Source: a virus
Length of the DNA stretch: 31,276 nucleotides
Virus record (IMG/VR): IMGVR_UViG_3300007541_000110
Span: 1-31,276 of that record
Reading direction: 5' to 3' (one strand)
Both the position numbers and the translations under genes were made by a program. Positions 16,054-23,353 of this stretch are shown here, in pieces. Within the stretch, counting starts at the first letter, position 1; every line of letters begins with the position of its first letter. The notes beneath the pieces were generated by a model. The model ran no database searches and was not told the DNA's origin. It saw only the letters and a program-made list of their open reading frames with translations.

Positions 16054-16773
16054 TCAACGGAATTCCTGGGGCAACCACCCCATGATTTCCTCACCCTCCC
16101 GCAGGATTCGGACGGCAATGCCCATTGCAATAGCCTTGTCTAGGGTGTATGCCCCACCATCTTTGTTAGGTCTTTGCTCGTACTGCGATAGCACAAGAGC
16201 TGTCCAGTTTTGGGTAGGTGTCGAGTCCAATAACTTATCTGCCTTTTTTGGTCCAAGCTTCCAGATTCCTGCCACATTGTCGGTTGAATCCCCAGTCAAC
16301 CACTGTCGATAGAACCACCGATCAGCCTGTTCTAGTGTGGTTGTTTGAATTTCGATGGGGAAATCTGAGTCTTCTAGCCTTGGTACCCACCAAAGTCCAG
16401 GAACTTGCTGAAGATCCTTGTCGATTGTCACGCAAACCATGCGGCCTGCTGACTTCTCAATACCCATCAGATCATCGGCCTCGAGGTTATCTGCCATTAC
16501 GACAGGGGTAATGTCCTTAAGAATATCTAAAGCATAGCCCATGCAGTCTGGCTTTGGTCTAGCGTTGCGGTGTTCCTTGTACTCTGGTAGGTACTGCTTT
16601 CTAAAGTTATCGGATCTGCTGCACGATAAAGCAACAGCACCGATGGTACAGTTTGGCGGGGTCCAGCGAATCAGATCGTCCCGCAACCTATCCTCTAGGA
16701 AGTCAGCACCCTCGGCATCAGCCCAGAATGCAGCACGGTAGGCAATGATGTCTCCGTCTAGGATTGCTTTCAT
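16054..16773 (-). CDS. 5'-3' exonuclease (T7 gp6-like, FEN/PIN fold)
   Basis: A 239-residue structure-dependent 5'-3' exonuclease. In T7, gp6 removes RNA primers, degrades host DNA and aids recombination. Metal-binding acidic residues of the PIN/FEN fold are in place: LDGD (D6, D8), EADDLMG (E98, D100, D101), TIDKD (D118, D120) and TGDSTDN (D162, D165). The last is followed by the helix-hairpin-helix-like GIWKLGPKKADKLL that binds duplex DNA. It is shorter than T7 gp6 (300) but complete. It follows a small CxxC gene with an ATGA overlap and is followed by candidate promoter A. Confidence 0.9.
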   Translation of the reverse strand: MKAILDGDIIAYRAAFWADAEGADFLEDRLRDDLIRWTPPNCTIGAVALSCSRSDNFRKQYLPEYKEHRNARPKPDCMGYALDILKDITPVVMADNLEADDLMGIEKSAGRMVCVTIDKDLQQVPGLWWVPRLEDSDFPIEIQTTTLEQADRWFYRQWLTGDSTDNVAGIWKLGPKKADKLLDSTPTQNWTALVLSQYEQRPNKDGGAYTLDKAIAMGIAVRILREGEEIMGWLPQEFR

Positions 16774-16964
16774 AGCTCTAGCCCCTCATCAAGTTTGGCA
16801 CGAAGGCGTTCGATTTCGGCAAGAAGTTCCTGATTGCGAACCGCGACAATCTCACACGCATGACAACCGCCTTCGTATCCATTCTTGTAGCGGTCAAGTT
16901 GCTCATATGCCTCGTCACGCTCTTTGATGAGATCATCTAAATCATCGTACCTTGGAATCACCAT
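16770..16964 (-). CDS. Small CxxC coiled-coil protein
   Basis: A 64-residue protein with two helices (DDLIKERDEAYEQLDRYKNG and NQELLAEIERLRAKLDE) flanking a Cys pair in GGCHACEIV. A single CxxC could bind zinc as a dimer or be redox active; nothing more specific can be said. GGGAGG stands just before the ATG at 16964, and the 3' end overlaps the exonuclease start by four bases. Function not recognised. Confidence 0.7.
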   Translation of the reverse strand: MVIPRYDDLDDLIKERDEAYEQLDRYKNGYEGGCHACEIVAVRNQELLAEIERLRAKLDEGLEL

Positions 16965-17287
16965 GAACCTCCCACATAGAAACCGTTATCGGCACAAACT
17001 CTGAACCACTTAGTCAAATCATTTAACTCTTGACTGTCACGCTGATACTTCTTGTATTCCTCTAGGCTATCTGCAATGTGCCGAATCACCGTGTTGTTAA
17101 TCATCTCGGTATACAGAGAGACGTTGGCTATATCCAGCACAGTCCAGTAGTACTGCTTACCCCTGATGCTGTTGAGATCGTCGGTATTTCTAACCAACGA
17201 CTCGGTACCAACAAAGGCATCGTTATCTGCAAGAATGTTTTCACCATCCTTGTATTCCTTATATGCAACTAGGTCAAGCCCCATCAT
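16958..17287 (-). CDS. Uncharacterised protein
   Basis: 109 residues from the ATG at 17287 (GGAG about six bases upstream); TTG at 17290 and ATG at 17284 are alternatives. The sequence opens GLDLVAYKEY and contains RGKQYYWTVLDIANVSLYTE and KKYQRDSQELNDLTKWFRVC, mixed alpha/beta, rich in Tyr and Trp. Conserved-looking aromatic residues suggest a folded small domain. No family recognised. It overlaps the dNMP kinase end by 14 bases and the next gene by 7. The position, within the nucleotide-metabolism block, is the only functional hint. Confidence 0.7.
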   Translation of the reverse strand: MMGLDLVAYKEYKDGENILADNDAFVGTESLVRNTDDLNSIRGKQYYWTVLDIANVSLYTEMINNTVIRHIADSLEEYKKYQRDSQELNDLTKWFRVCADNGFYVGGSW

Positions 17288-17975
17288 CAAACTCTCCGAA
17301 TAGATCCTCTAGACTAATCTTCTCATCTCGGTAGAATGCTGCACATCCAGCGCAGTCACACTTATCTCCCCACTTATGGGGCGATAGACCAAGCATGATT
17401 GGGAAGCGTTCGTTAAGCTTTCTCTCAAAGGCAGCGGCAGATCCATCGTTGTGAATCACCCACTCGAACATGTCCATATGGTCCTTGTCTCCGTTCTCGT
17501 AGTTGTTTGCTACTGCCTCTGACTCATGGTTGCGCCACTCTGCATCGTGATCCTCGAGCTTTCTATCGCCCGCTGAGATGAACATAACCTCGGCACCGAT
17601 TGCTCTACCAAAGTTAATCTCATTCAGGTAGCGGCAGTCATCAACGATTACGACCCGCTCCTTCCAGAAGGTATCTGGATCATTCATGTTATCCATATCC
17701 TTCTTCTGAATATCAAGAAGCGAATTCATAAACATCTTTACCCAGTGATCTGGATCCTCGGCTCTCTTGGCTGCGCCAATATCCTGACAGAAGTCACGAT
17801 ACTTCTTTGGATCTGCATCCTTGGACAGCCCAGCCATCTCGGCTGCGTCCTTGATTGCCTTTGCAAAAGGAAGAATGACTGGGTTCATGTCATGCTTCTT
17901 GGCAAACTTCGATAGTAGATTTGCCGCAGTTGTCTTACCAACCCTGGCCTTTCCAGCAAAAAACACAACGATCAT
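17274..17975 (-). CDS. Deoxynucleoside monophosphate kinase-like protein
   Basis: A 233-residue P-loop kinase, probably phosphorylating dNMPs for phage DNA synthesis. Walker A is GKARVGKTT (8-16) directly after the first strand MIVVFFA, as in phage dNMP kinases. VVIVDDCRYLNEINFGRAIG is the typical second strand with an acidic pair and the 'DxRf.nE' signature. A lid-like segment (AGDRKLEDHDAEWRNHESE) follows. A C-terminal CDCAGCAAF cysteine cluster is an unusual extra that may bind metal. It lies between the papain-like gene (ATGA overlap) and a small unknown, in the same array as RNR, dUTPase and ThyX. Substrate specificity cannot be read from the sequence. Confidence 0.85.
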   Translation of the reverse strand: MIVVFFAGKARVGKTTAANLLSKFAKKHDMNPVILPFAKAIKDAAEMAGLSKDADPKKYRDFCQDIGAAKRAEDPDHWVKMFMNSLLDIQKKDMDNMNDPDTFWKERVVIVDDCRYLNEINFGRAIGAEVMFISAGDRKLEDHDAEWRNHESEAVANNYENGDKDHMDMFEWVIHNDGSAAAFERKLNERFPIMLGLSPHKWGDKCDCAGCAAFYRDEKISLEDLFGEFDDGA

Positions 17976-18427
17976 TTCAATCCTTTCATATACCTATGTA
18001 GATCCACTGGATGCCAGAACTCTGGCAAGCCAAGCAGTGAACACACGAATGTCGTACAGTTGCGAGGCCGTGTAAGACCAAGATACTTTCCAATAAAGTA
18101 GTAGAAGACAGCATCCCACACCGTCGTATCCGCGTAGCCGCTTGCAGCATCCATCAAAAGATCTAAGTCGACATTCATATAGTGGAATGGAACTTCTTCT
18201 ACTAGGCAATCACTAAACAGCTTTAGCTTGTGAAGCCTTGCTTCATCAGCAACGGTTAATGTCACCGTTGTTGGCGTTGTATAGTTAAAAATAGGAGCAA
18301 CATGTGTTATCTTACTTCTACCAACAAGCTGCGTTAGCTTTCCCCACCAGCCTTGATACTTTGAAAAATCAAAGAAACCAACACTAATGAGTATCTGCCC
18401 AGTTGTTTCCGACGTTGAACTCGGCAT
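17972..18427 (-). CDS. Putative permuted papain-like (NlpC/P60- or YiiX-type) protein
   Basis: About 151 residues if the ATG at 18427 is used; a TTG at 18448 is an alternative. Neither has a good SD, and recognisable sequence begins only near ISVGFFDFSKYQGWWGK, close to the DNA polymerase stop at 18384, so a start near there is possible. The His in SKITHVAPIF (H42) followed much later by Cys in RPRNCTTFVCSLLGLPEF (C124) is the His-before-Cys order of circularly permuted NlpC/P60 hydrolases. Such enzymes cleave amide or thioester bonds. No signal peptide. It could be a lysis enzyme, a maturation protease or a host-modifying enzyme. The family assignment is by motif only. Confidence 0.6.
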   Translation of the reverse strand: MPSSTSETTGQILISVGFFDFSKYQGWWGKLTQLVGRSKITHVAPIFNYTTPTTVTLTVADEARLHKLKLFSDCLVEEVPFHYMNVDLDLLMDAASGYADTTVWDAVFYYFIGKYLGLTRPRNCTTFVCSLLGLPEFWHPVDLHRYMKGLK

Positions 18428-20093
18428 TGATAGGCATTTTGATTCCAAGTCTGGTACCCGCTTCTATTGCAGAATCGGTGATGATCTTGCCTGCCGCATC
18501 TGCAATGTCTGCGGGACAGGAGAACTGTAACTCGTCATGCACATACGCTAGTTGCTTGACCTTGTTACCGAATGACTTACGAAGATTGATGTCTGCTAGA
18601 ATCATCCAGTACTTGCTGACCACGGCACCAGAACCCTGCAACAGGGTATTGAGTGCAGCGTGGGCAGACCGTACAGGTGCCTTGCGTCCATCCACTAGAG
18701 TAACGGTAGAAGACTTGGCCACCTGAAACTCGACATCGGCCTTGACCTTGGCAAGTGCGGGCAACTCCTTAAGGAACTTGTCCTTCAGAGCCTTGCCCTG
18801 CTTGGCAGAGCCGTCGATGATCTTGCCAACCTTGGCATCGCCAGCCCCGTACAGGAAGCCGTAGATGAATGTCTTGGCGTTGCTACGAGTTGGCAAACCA
18901 GCCTTCTCCTGATTGTGCGTATGGATATCTCCGTTGAGAATGACATCGGCATACGCACCGTTGTCATACTTGTGCATATAGTGGGCAAGCATTCTCAACT
19001 CAAGACCGCTGAGGTCTGCGCCAAGAAGTACATCACCCTCGTGTGGAATCCATAGCTCTCTTGCCTTGTGATCGCCAGATACCTGAGCGAGATTAGGCTG
19101 AGAGTGGGTACATCTGCCAGTAGCGGCACCCTGTACATTGACAAAGCCATGCACCTTACCGTCTCGGCTGTGAGATGCACGGGTAATCCAGTCATCTACC
19201 TGACCCATCAACTTGATGGTGTCGAAGTACAGTACAAGATGCTTTGCTTCTGGATATTCAAGATCCTTGAGAACATTGGCATCAACATTGGGATTGCCAT
19301 TGTCAGTCTCTGGTGCAACCCAGCCGTACTTCTCATACAAGCGCTCGGCAATCTGCTTACGAGATCCAGGATTGAATACTTCGATCTTATCCTTGAGTCG
19401 CTTGCCAGTCTTCTCTGAGAATCTGACATGCACCTTGTCTGGAAAGATCTGACGCATCTCGTCTTCGATCTGCGCCTTGGTCGATAGCAGTTCGATACGA
19501 AGAGCATCGCCCTTGGATAGATCAAAGCCAAAGCCGTTGGACTGCTGTCGTTTGATGATGTCGCTGGCCATATGCTCGAGCTGAACAACACGCTCGTACT
19601 TGTTTGCCTTGATCCAAGTCTGCTGTGTATTGTAGATCTGATTGGCAACATGGACATCTTGAACGCAGTAGTCGATCATCTCCTGCGTCAACTCTGACCA
19701 CGTACCCTGATAGTTGATCTTCTCACAGCCAAGGTACTTGCCCCACATCTCCAGCGAGTTACCGCCAAGTGGATGATTGCGAAGGTCTGGATACATAAGC
19801 TTGCTTACGATAAGCGAGTCATAGATCTTAGCCTTGCCAGTATACCCAAGCATTCTCTCCAAGCACTCAAGGTCAAACCCGTACAGGTTATGACCAATTA
19901 GCAGTTCAGCTTGGCCAAGGTAGGTGAGGAGTGGAGTCGATAGGTCCGCGCCAGTCCAAACCCTCACATCCTGAGTGTCGATGTTCTTCGTCACAACGAC
20001 ATGAACAACCGAACATTCCTTGGATGGCTGACCCTTGCTGTCCAACGTCAGTTCCATAAGGGCATCCGACTCGATATCCAACACCAGTTTCAT
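18384..20093 (-). CDS. DNA polymerase, family A with 3'-5' exonuclease (T7 gp5-like)
   Basis: 569 residues from the ATG at 20093 (AGGAGA five bases upstream). The replicative polymerase. Exonuclease motifs: LDIES (D6, E8), GHNLYGFD (D74), YCVQD (D146). Polymerase motif A is ADLSGLELR (D360, E365), motif B RSNAKTFIYGFLYG (R403, K407, Y411), motif C YVHDE (H519, D520). All catalytic residues are present, so it should be active and proofreading. Position Y411 equals T7 Y526 / E. coli Pol I F762, the Tyr state associated with fast, lytic phages. It is ~135 residues shorter than T7 gp5 (704), and the missing length falls in the thumb where T7 carries its thioredoxin-binding insertion. It follows the primase-helicase, as in many T7-like phages. 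Confidence 0.97.
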   Translation of the reverse strand: MKLVLDIESDALMELTLDSKGQPSKECSVVHVVVTKNIDTQDVRVWTGADLSTPLLTYLGQAELLIGHNLYGFDLECLERMLGYTGKAKIYDSLIVSKLMYPDLRNHPLGGNSLEMWGKYLGCEKINYQGTWSELTQEMIDYCVQDVHVANQIYNTQQTWIKANKYERVVQLEHMASDIIKRQQSNGFGFDLSKGDALRIELLSTKAQIEDEMRQIFPDKVHVRFSEKTGKRLKDKIEVFNPGSRKQIAERLYEKYGWVAPETDNGNPNVDANVLKDLEYPEAKHLVLYFDTIKLMGQVDDWITRASHSRDGKVHGFVNVQGAATGRCTHSQPNLAQVSGDHKARELWIPHEGDVLLGADLSGLELRMLAHYMHKYDNGAYADVILNGDIHTHNQEKAGLPTRSNAKTFIYGFLYGAGDAKVGKIIDGSAKQGKALKDKFLKELPALAKVKADVEFQVAKSSTVTLVDGRKAPVRSAHAALNTLLQGSGAVVSKYWMILADINLRKSFGNKVKQLAYVHDELQFSCPADIADAAGKIITDSAIEAGTRLGIKMPINAEFNVGNNWADTH

Positions 20094-20262
20094 TGAATCT
20101 CCTATCTGTTTGAGCCAACATCTGATCGGCAATGTTGGCAATCTCTTCGATGGTTAACCTGACTGCGCCGTCTCTGGTAGTACCAGGATGATACGTCATC
20201 GCAAGTACCGATCCAGCATACTGCGCCCACATTAGATATCGCATGTCATTGTACTGGCTCAA
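19906..20262 (-). CDS. Small ORF bridging primase-helicase and DNA polymerase
   Basis: Reads from a TTG at 20262 (AAGGAGAGG about nine bases upstream) or an ATG at 20244. The first ~57 residues fill the 152-base gap between the primase-helicase stop and the DNA polymerase start. They look protein-like: MWAQYAGSVLAMTYH, then a helix RLTIEEIANIADQMLAQTDR, a pattern frequent in small phage proteins. The remaining ~62 codons overlap the polymerase in another frame and look like shadow sequence. Either the gene really is 118 residues with an unconstrained tail, or the true stop has been lost. Function unknown. Confidence 0.45.
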   Translation of the reverse strand: MSQYNDMRYLMWAQYAGSVLAMTYHPGTTRDGAVRLTIEEIANIADQMLAQTDRRFNETGVGYRVGCPYGTDVGQQGSAIQGMFGCSCRCDEEHRHSGCEGLDWRGPIDSTPHLPWPS

Positions 20263-21973
20263 AGACTACCTCTCCTTCGTCGTTAGTAGCAAAGTCAATC
20301 TCACGCATACGACCACTGGTACGGTCATAGTAGATGGCAGTTGCCACACCAGCACGACCAGTCAGTCGATTCTTAAGCACACGAACGAGAGTTGTATTAG
20401 CCTTGATTGGATCTGTATTCTGTCGATCACGCTCAAGCGCAACAACAGTGTTTGGAACAGATGCAAGCGCACCTGAGCCGCGCAGATCCTGCAGGGTAAT
20501 ACGATCACCCTCCTCGTATGCCTTGTCTGTCTTCTTAAGTTGAGAGACGATGTCGACATGCACACCTGTACGGACAGCGAGTGAACGCAGTTCCTTCATC
20601 AGGGTGTCGATAATAATTCGCTCTGAACCACCGCCCTCAATGTCCTTGTTATCCATGCCCATTAGTCCCGCAGCAGCGGCAGTAATGTGGTCGAGAACAA
20701 TGACATCTACCTTAAGAGACACAGCCATGTACTCCATCCTAGCGAGTAGGTTAGCCATAGCGTTGTTGCCAAGGTGATCGTAGATATACAACGCCGTCTG
20801 CGATAAACGTCTCTTCGCATCTGCATACTCCTCATCTGAGAACTGGTCGACAATGTCGATGTCGATTGGCTGCTTGCCCATACGAACACGCAGTTCGTTC
20901 ATCATTTGTGCCGCACGGATTGCCCGCACTGGCTTGTTAATCATCAAGCTAATCATGTCATCCATAGTCTCTTGGGGTGATTCCTCGAGCATGATCGCAC
21001 CGACAGACCGACCCTCTTCAAGGTGATGGTGCATCAGTTCGCGAAGGATGGTTGACTTGCCTGATCCAGTACCACTAGCCCATAGCGTAATCTCTCCGCT
21101 ACGCTGACCGATAAGAAACTCAGACAGCCTGTCAAAGGGAAAGGGAAATACCTTTGCCTGTGAGACATCAATGGTGTCGATGATTCTCGACACATGGAGG
21201 ATCTCGTCTGGGCTATAGACTTGAGCCTCCCAGATAGCAGACACGACAGCCTTACCGTTTGAGTTGACAAGACACTCGTTGGCATCCTTCATGGGAAGAC
21301 GAGCAATCTTGCACTTACCTGGCGGCAGTAGTTCTGATACCTCACGCGCTGCCTGTTGCCCTGCATCGTCCATGTCGAAACATAGCACGACTTCCTGATA
21401 GGAAGACACGAATGACAGGTTGTCCTTGATTGACTTGGCAGCAGACTTGGCACCACTTGGTACAGATACCACTGGCCATGTGTTGCCAAGCAGTTGGCAC
21501 ACAGTCATGCAGTCGACCTCACCCTCGGTGATGACAAGACGCTTGCCGCCTACCTTCCACTGGTTCTGACCGAAGAGTTGAACACCCTTGGTATTGCCCT
21601 TCCAGTAGAACTGCTTGTCAGGACCGCGAATATGCTGGGCACAGATCTCGCCATCCTGACTGTAGTAGTTGGCGATCTCACACTCCTTGCCGTTGATGTT
21701 GGCTGACTCGTAACCATACTGGCGAACAGTCTTGTCATCAATCCGTCGATGAGGAAGCGCATCACATCTGCCATTAATCTTGTTGAACTCTGTCATCTTG
21801 ATCGGCTCCTTTACAGTAGGTGCATCGCCATTACGATGATACCCGCAGCAAAAGCAGTGAGTATGACCGTCATCATAAACGGCGAGGTTGTCTCCTCTAG
21901 TATCGTTTCCACTTGCCCGACAACGTGGGCAAGCATCTCTTGCAATAACCGTAGATTCATTCTGTGTTTCCAT
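20246..21973 (-). CDS. Primase-helicase (T7 gp4-like)
   Basis: 575 residues from the ATG at 21973 (AAGGA just upstream). It unwinds DNA at the fork and makes primers. N-terminal zinc ribbon CPRC (15-18) and CFCC (40-43) for template recognition; TOPRIM primase domain with VITEGEVD (E150) and CFDMDDAG (D200, D202); then the RecA-type hexameric helicase: Walker A ASGTGSGKST (299-308), Walker B VIVLDH (424-429), and a C-terminal RGSGALASVPNTVVALERD block typical of motif H4 with its Arg finger. The tail is acidic (NDEGEVVFEPVQ), as in T7 gp4, where it contacts the polymerase. Length agrees with T7 gp4A (566). Confidence 0.97.
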   Translation of the reverse strand: METQNESTVIARDACPRCRASGNDTRGDNLAVYDDGHTHCFCCGYHRNGDAPTVKEPIKMTEFNKINGRCDALPHRRIDDKTVRQYGYESANINGKECEIANYYSQDGEICAQHIRGPDKQFYWKGNTKGVQLFGQNQWKVGGKRLVITEGEVDCMTVCQLLGNTWPVVSVPSGAKSAAKSIKDNLSFVSSYQEVVLCFDMDDAGQQAAREVSELLPPGKCKIARLPMKDANECLVNSNGKAVVSAIWEAQVYSPDEILHVSRIIDTIDVSQAKVFPFPFDRLSEFLIGQRSGEITLWASGTGSGKSTILRELMHHHLEEGRSVGAIMLEESPQETMDDMISLMINKPVRAIRAAQMMNELRVRMGKQPIDIDIVDQFSDEEYADAKRRLSQTALYIYDHLGNNAMANLLARMEYMAVSLKVDVIVLDHITAAAAGLMGMDNKDIEGGGSERIIIDTLMKELRSLAVRTGVHVDIVSQLKKTDKAYEEGDRITLQDLRGSGALASVPNTVVALERDRQNTDPIKANTTLVRVLKNRLTGRAGVATAIYYDRTSGRMREIDFATNDEGEVVFEPVQ

Positions 21974-22145
21974 TGAGTTCCTTGTAGAAGCAAACGATTC
22001 GTCCCTCGGCAATCTCCGTCAGAAGATTTAAGATACCCTCAACGGCTTCTGCGTCTTCGTCATCTGGGATAACGACAGGTAGGTTGTCATTTAGGATGTC
22101 GATCTGTTCAGCAAGTAGTCTCACATCAATGGGCGCTCGCCTCAT
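21957..22145 (-). CDS. Small uncharacterised acidic protein
   Basis: A 62-residue protein (MRRAPIDVRLLAEQIDILND, then EDAEAVEGILNLLTEIAEGR) made of helical segments. Function not recognised. It overlaps the deaminase-like stop by four bases (ATGA) and the primase-helicase start by 17, so it is translationally linked to both. It is real by tight packing and protein-like composition. Confidence 0.7.
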   Translation of the reverse strand: MRRAPIDVRLLAEQIDILNDNLPVVIPDDEDAEAVEGILNLLTEIAEGRIVCFYKELNGNTE

Positions 22146-22501
22146 AGCCTTACCAATACTCCGTTCTCATTCGTATACCATATGTCCTTGAATGTCTCGC
22201 AGCACCACCCAATGCAGTACTTGCAAGGGCGAGACATTCCAATGTTGCCAGTTGGAGAGATCCTTAGATTGACTAGTGTGCAATCTCGAGGATCAATACC
22301 TCTATCAATGTGGATTAGAGCCGACAACTCAGAGTGAATTGTCGGATACTTGTATCCCTTCTTGGCTGCAAGAGGATGAGTCTTTGCCCGATTCTCTTCG
22401 CCCACACTAACAATTCGACCTCGGTCAAGGAGAATACTATAGTGTGTTCTGACGCTTGGCTTGCAGATTCGTGCAAACCTAAGCAAATCTTCCAGATCCA
22501 T
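22142..22501 (-). CDS. dCMP/cytidine deaminase-like zinc protein
   Basis: 119 residues from the ATG at 22501 (GGAGAGA about eight bases upstream; an ORF opening at 22549 lies inside ThyX). The zinc motif of the cytidine deaminase superfamily is present: PTIHSELSAL (H56, catalytic E58) and SRPCKYCIGWC (C93, C96). Most family members have HAE or CAE; here it is HSE. dCMP deaminase turns dCMP into dUMP, which the adjacent ThyX methylates, so position supports that activity. It lacks the larger allosteric part of T4 dCMP deaminase (193 residues). Action on another base cannot be excluded. Confidence 0.8.
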   Translation of the reverse strand: MDLEDLLRFARICKPSVRTHYSILLDRGRIVSVGEENRAKTHPLAAKKGYKYPTIHSELSALIHIDRGIDPRDCTLVNLRISPTGNIGMSRPCKYCIGWCCETFKDIWYTNENGVLVRL

Positions 22502-23180
22502 TAGTAAGTTCTCTCCATGAAATTGGAAACAGCGCAGAACAGATTGCATCTACCCGTTCTGCATACAACTGAACCTCACGTTGTGCGTGACTGTCTACTC
22601 TCAATCCATACATTCTAGCCCAAGCATACAGGCTACCAGTCCAGATCCACTCAGTCATCATGCTCTGAGGCAATACCATTCTTGCCTGCTCGGCACAGAT
22701 ACCAGAGGCGATCATGTCCTTGTACAGCGTGTCAGCCTTACGATAGGATTGAATAGTATTCTCCACAAAGCCAGGGCTATTGTCATGTACTTCTGATGAA
22801 CTGCCCTGCTTTACATTGTCTGCCTGTAGTCTATACATGTCGGGATGCCAATAGGTTGGCGATGCCTTGACGTATCTGCGAGACACCTCGTTCCAAGCAA
22901 AGCCTACCTGATGCTTCTGCAATTGTCGTGCAATGAAGATAGGCGCAGCAAACCGAAGCTTCACCATACAATGTGAGAAGGGACTCCAATGATTGTGTTC
23001 AGCAAGATATCGAATGAGTCTTGCGTTCTGATCTACCGTGAATACATCGGCTGTTTTTGACATGCTGACTCTTGCCGCATCGCATACAGCCTCATCATCT
23101 CCCATACGGTCCACTAGTGAAACGATTTCCTGATGCTTGATTACATACGACTCTTGACTATCGAACTCAATGACCTTCAA
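22479..23180 (-). CDS. thyX: Flavin-dependent thymidylate synthase ThyX
   Basis: 233 residues starting at a TTG (23180) with AAAGGAGA at the right distance; a longer frame to 23228 would run into tRNA-Arg. Makes dTMP from dUMP using FAD and methylene-THF. Family regions: HNHWSPFSH (62-70), the signature block RQLQKHQVGFAWNEVSRRY (85-103), and RMVLPQSMMTEWIWTGSLYA. The classical ThyX motif RHRxxSxxxxSxR appears here as KHQxxFxxxxSRR, a variant I also associate with other marine phage ThyX proteins. It lies directly after the tRNA genes and a promoter-like core and overlaps the deaminase-like gene by 23 bases. Confidence 0.95.
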   Translation of the reverse strand: MKVIEFDSQESYVIKHQEIVSLVDRMGDDEAVCDAARVSMSKTADVFTVDQNARLIRYLAEHNHWSPFSHCMVKLRFAAPIFIARQLQKHQVGFAWNEVSRRYVKASPTYWHPDMYRLQADNVKQGSSSEVHDNSPGFVENTIQSYRKADTLYKDMIASGICAEQARMVLPQSMMTEWIWTGSLYAWARMYGLRVDSHAQREVQLYAERVDAICSALFPISWRELTNGSGRFA

Positions 23181-23192
23181 TGTGGTCTCCTT

Positions 23193-23202
23193 TCTAACGT
23201 TC
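23193..23202 (-). promoter_or_regulatory. Promoter-like core (site B) at the tRNA-Arg/thyX junction
   Basis: The 10-base core GAACGTTAGA shared by sites A and C occurs here on the same strand. Its first five bases are the last acceptor-stem bases and discriminator of tRNA-Arg; the thyX Shine-Dalgarno follows at once. Flanks (AAGGAGACC) do not match A and C, so this may be a weak promoter or a chance match. Confidence 0.35.
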
Positions 23203-23271
23203 CTGAGTGGACTCGAACCACTGGCCATTCGCTTAGAAGGCGAATGCTCTATCCAACTGAGCTACAGGAAC
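23198..23271 (-). tRNA. tRNA-Arg(UCU)
   Basis: Complete cloverleaf on the minus strand, 74 nt. Acceptor GTTCCTG/CAGGAAC (7 bp), D-arm GCTC...GAGC, anticodon arm TTCGC-CTTCTAA-GCGAA with anticodon UCU (reads AGA), T-arm AGTGG-TTCGAGT-CCACT, discriminator G. The 3' CCA is not encoded. All stems pair perfectly. Last of three tandem tRNAs, four bases after the previous one. Confidence 0.95.
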
Positions 23272-23275
23272 ATAG

Positions 23276-23348
23276 TGCCGCCCGTGGGACTCGAACCCAC
23301 ACTGTACAGATTTTGAGTCTGTTGACTCTGCCATTGGTCTACGACGGC
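23276..23348 (-). tRNA. tRNA-Leu-like (anticodon CAA), short variable loop
   Basis: Minus strand, 73 nt. Acceptor GCCGTCG/GGGCGGC (one G-U, mismatch at the seventh pair), 3-bp D-stem GAC/GTC, anticodon arm ACAGA-CTCAAAA-TCTGT giving anticodon CAA (reads UUG), variable loop of 5 nt, T-arm GTGGG-TTCGAGT-CCCAC, discriminator A, no CCA. Bacterial tRNA-Leu normally has a long variable arm; this one is class I, so its true charging identity is uncertain. Confidence 0.85.
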
Positions 23349-23353
23349 GTGAA

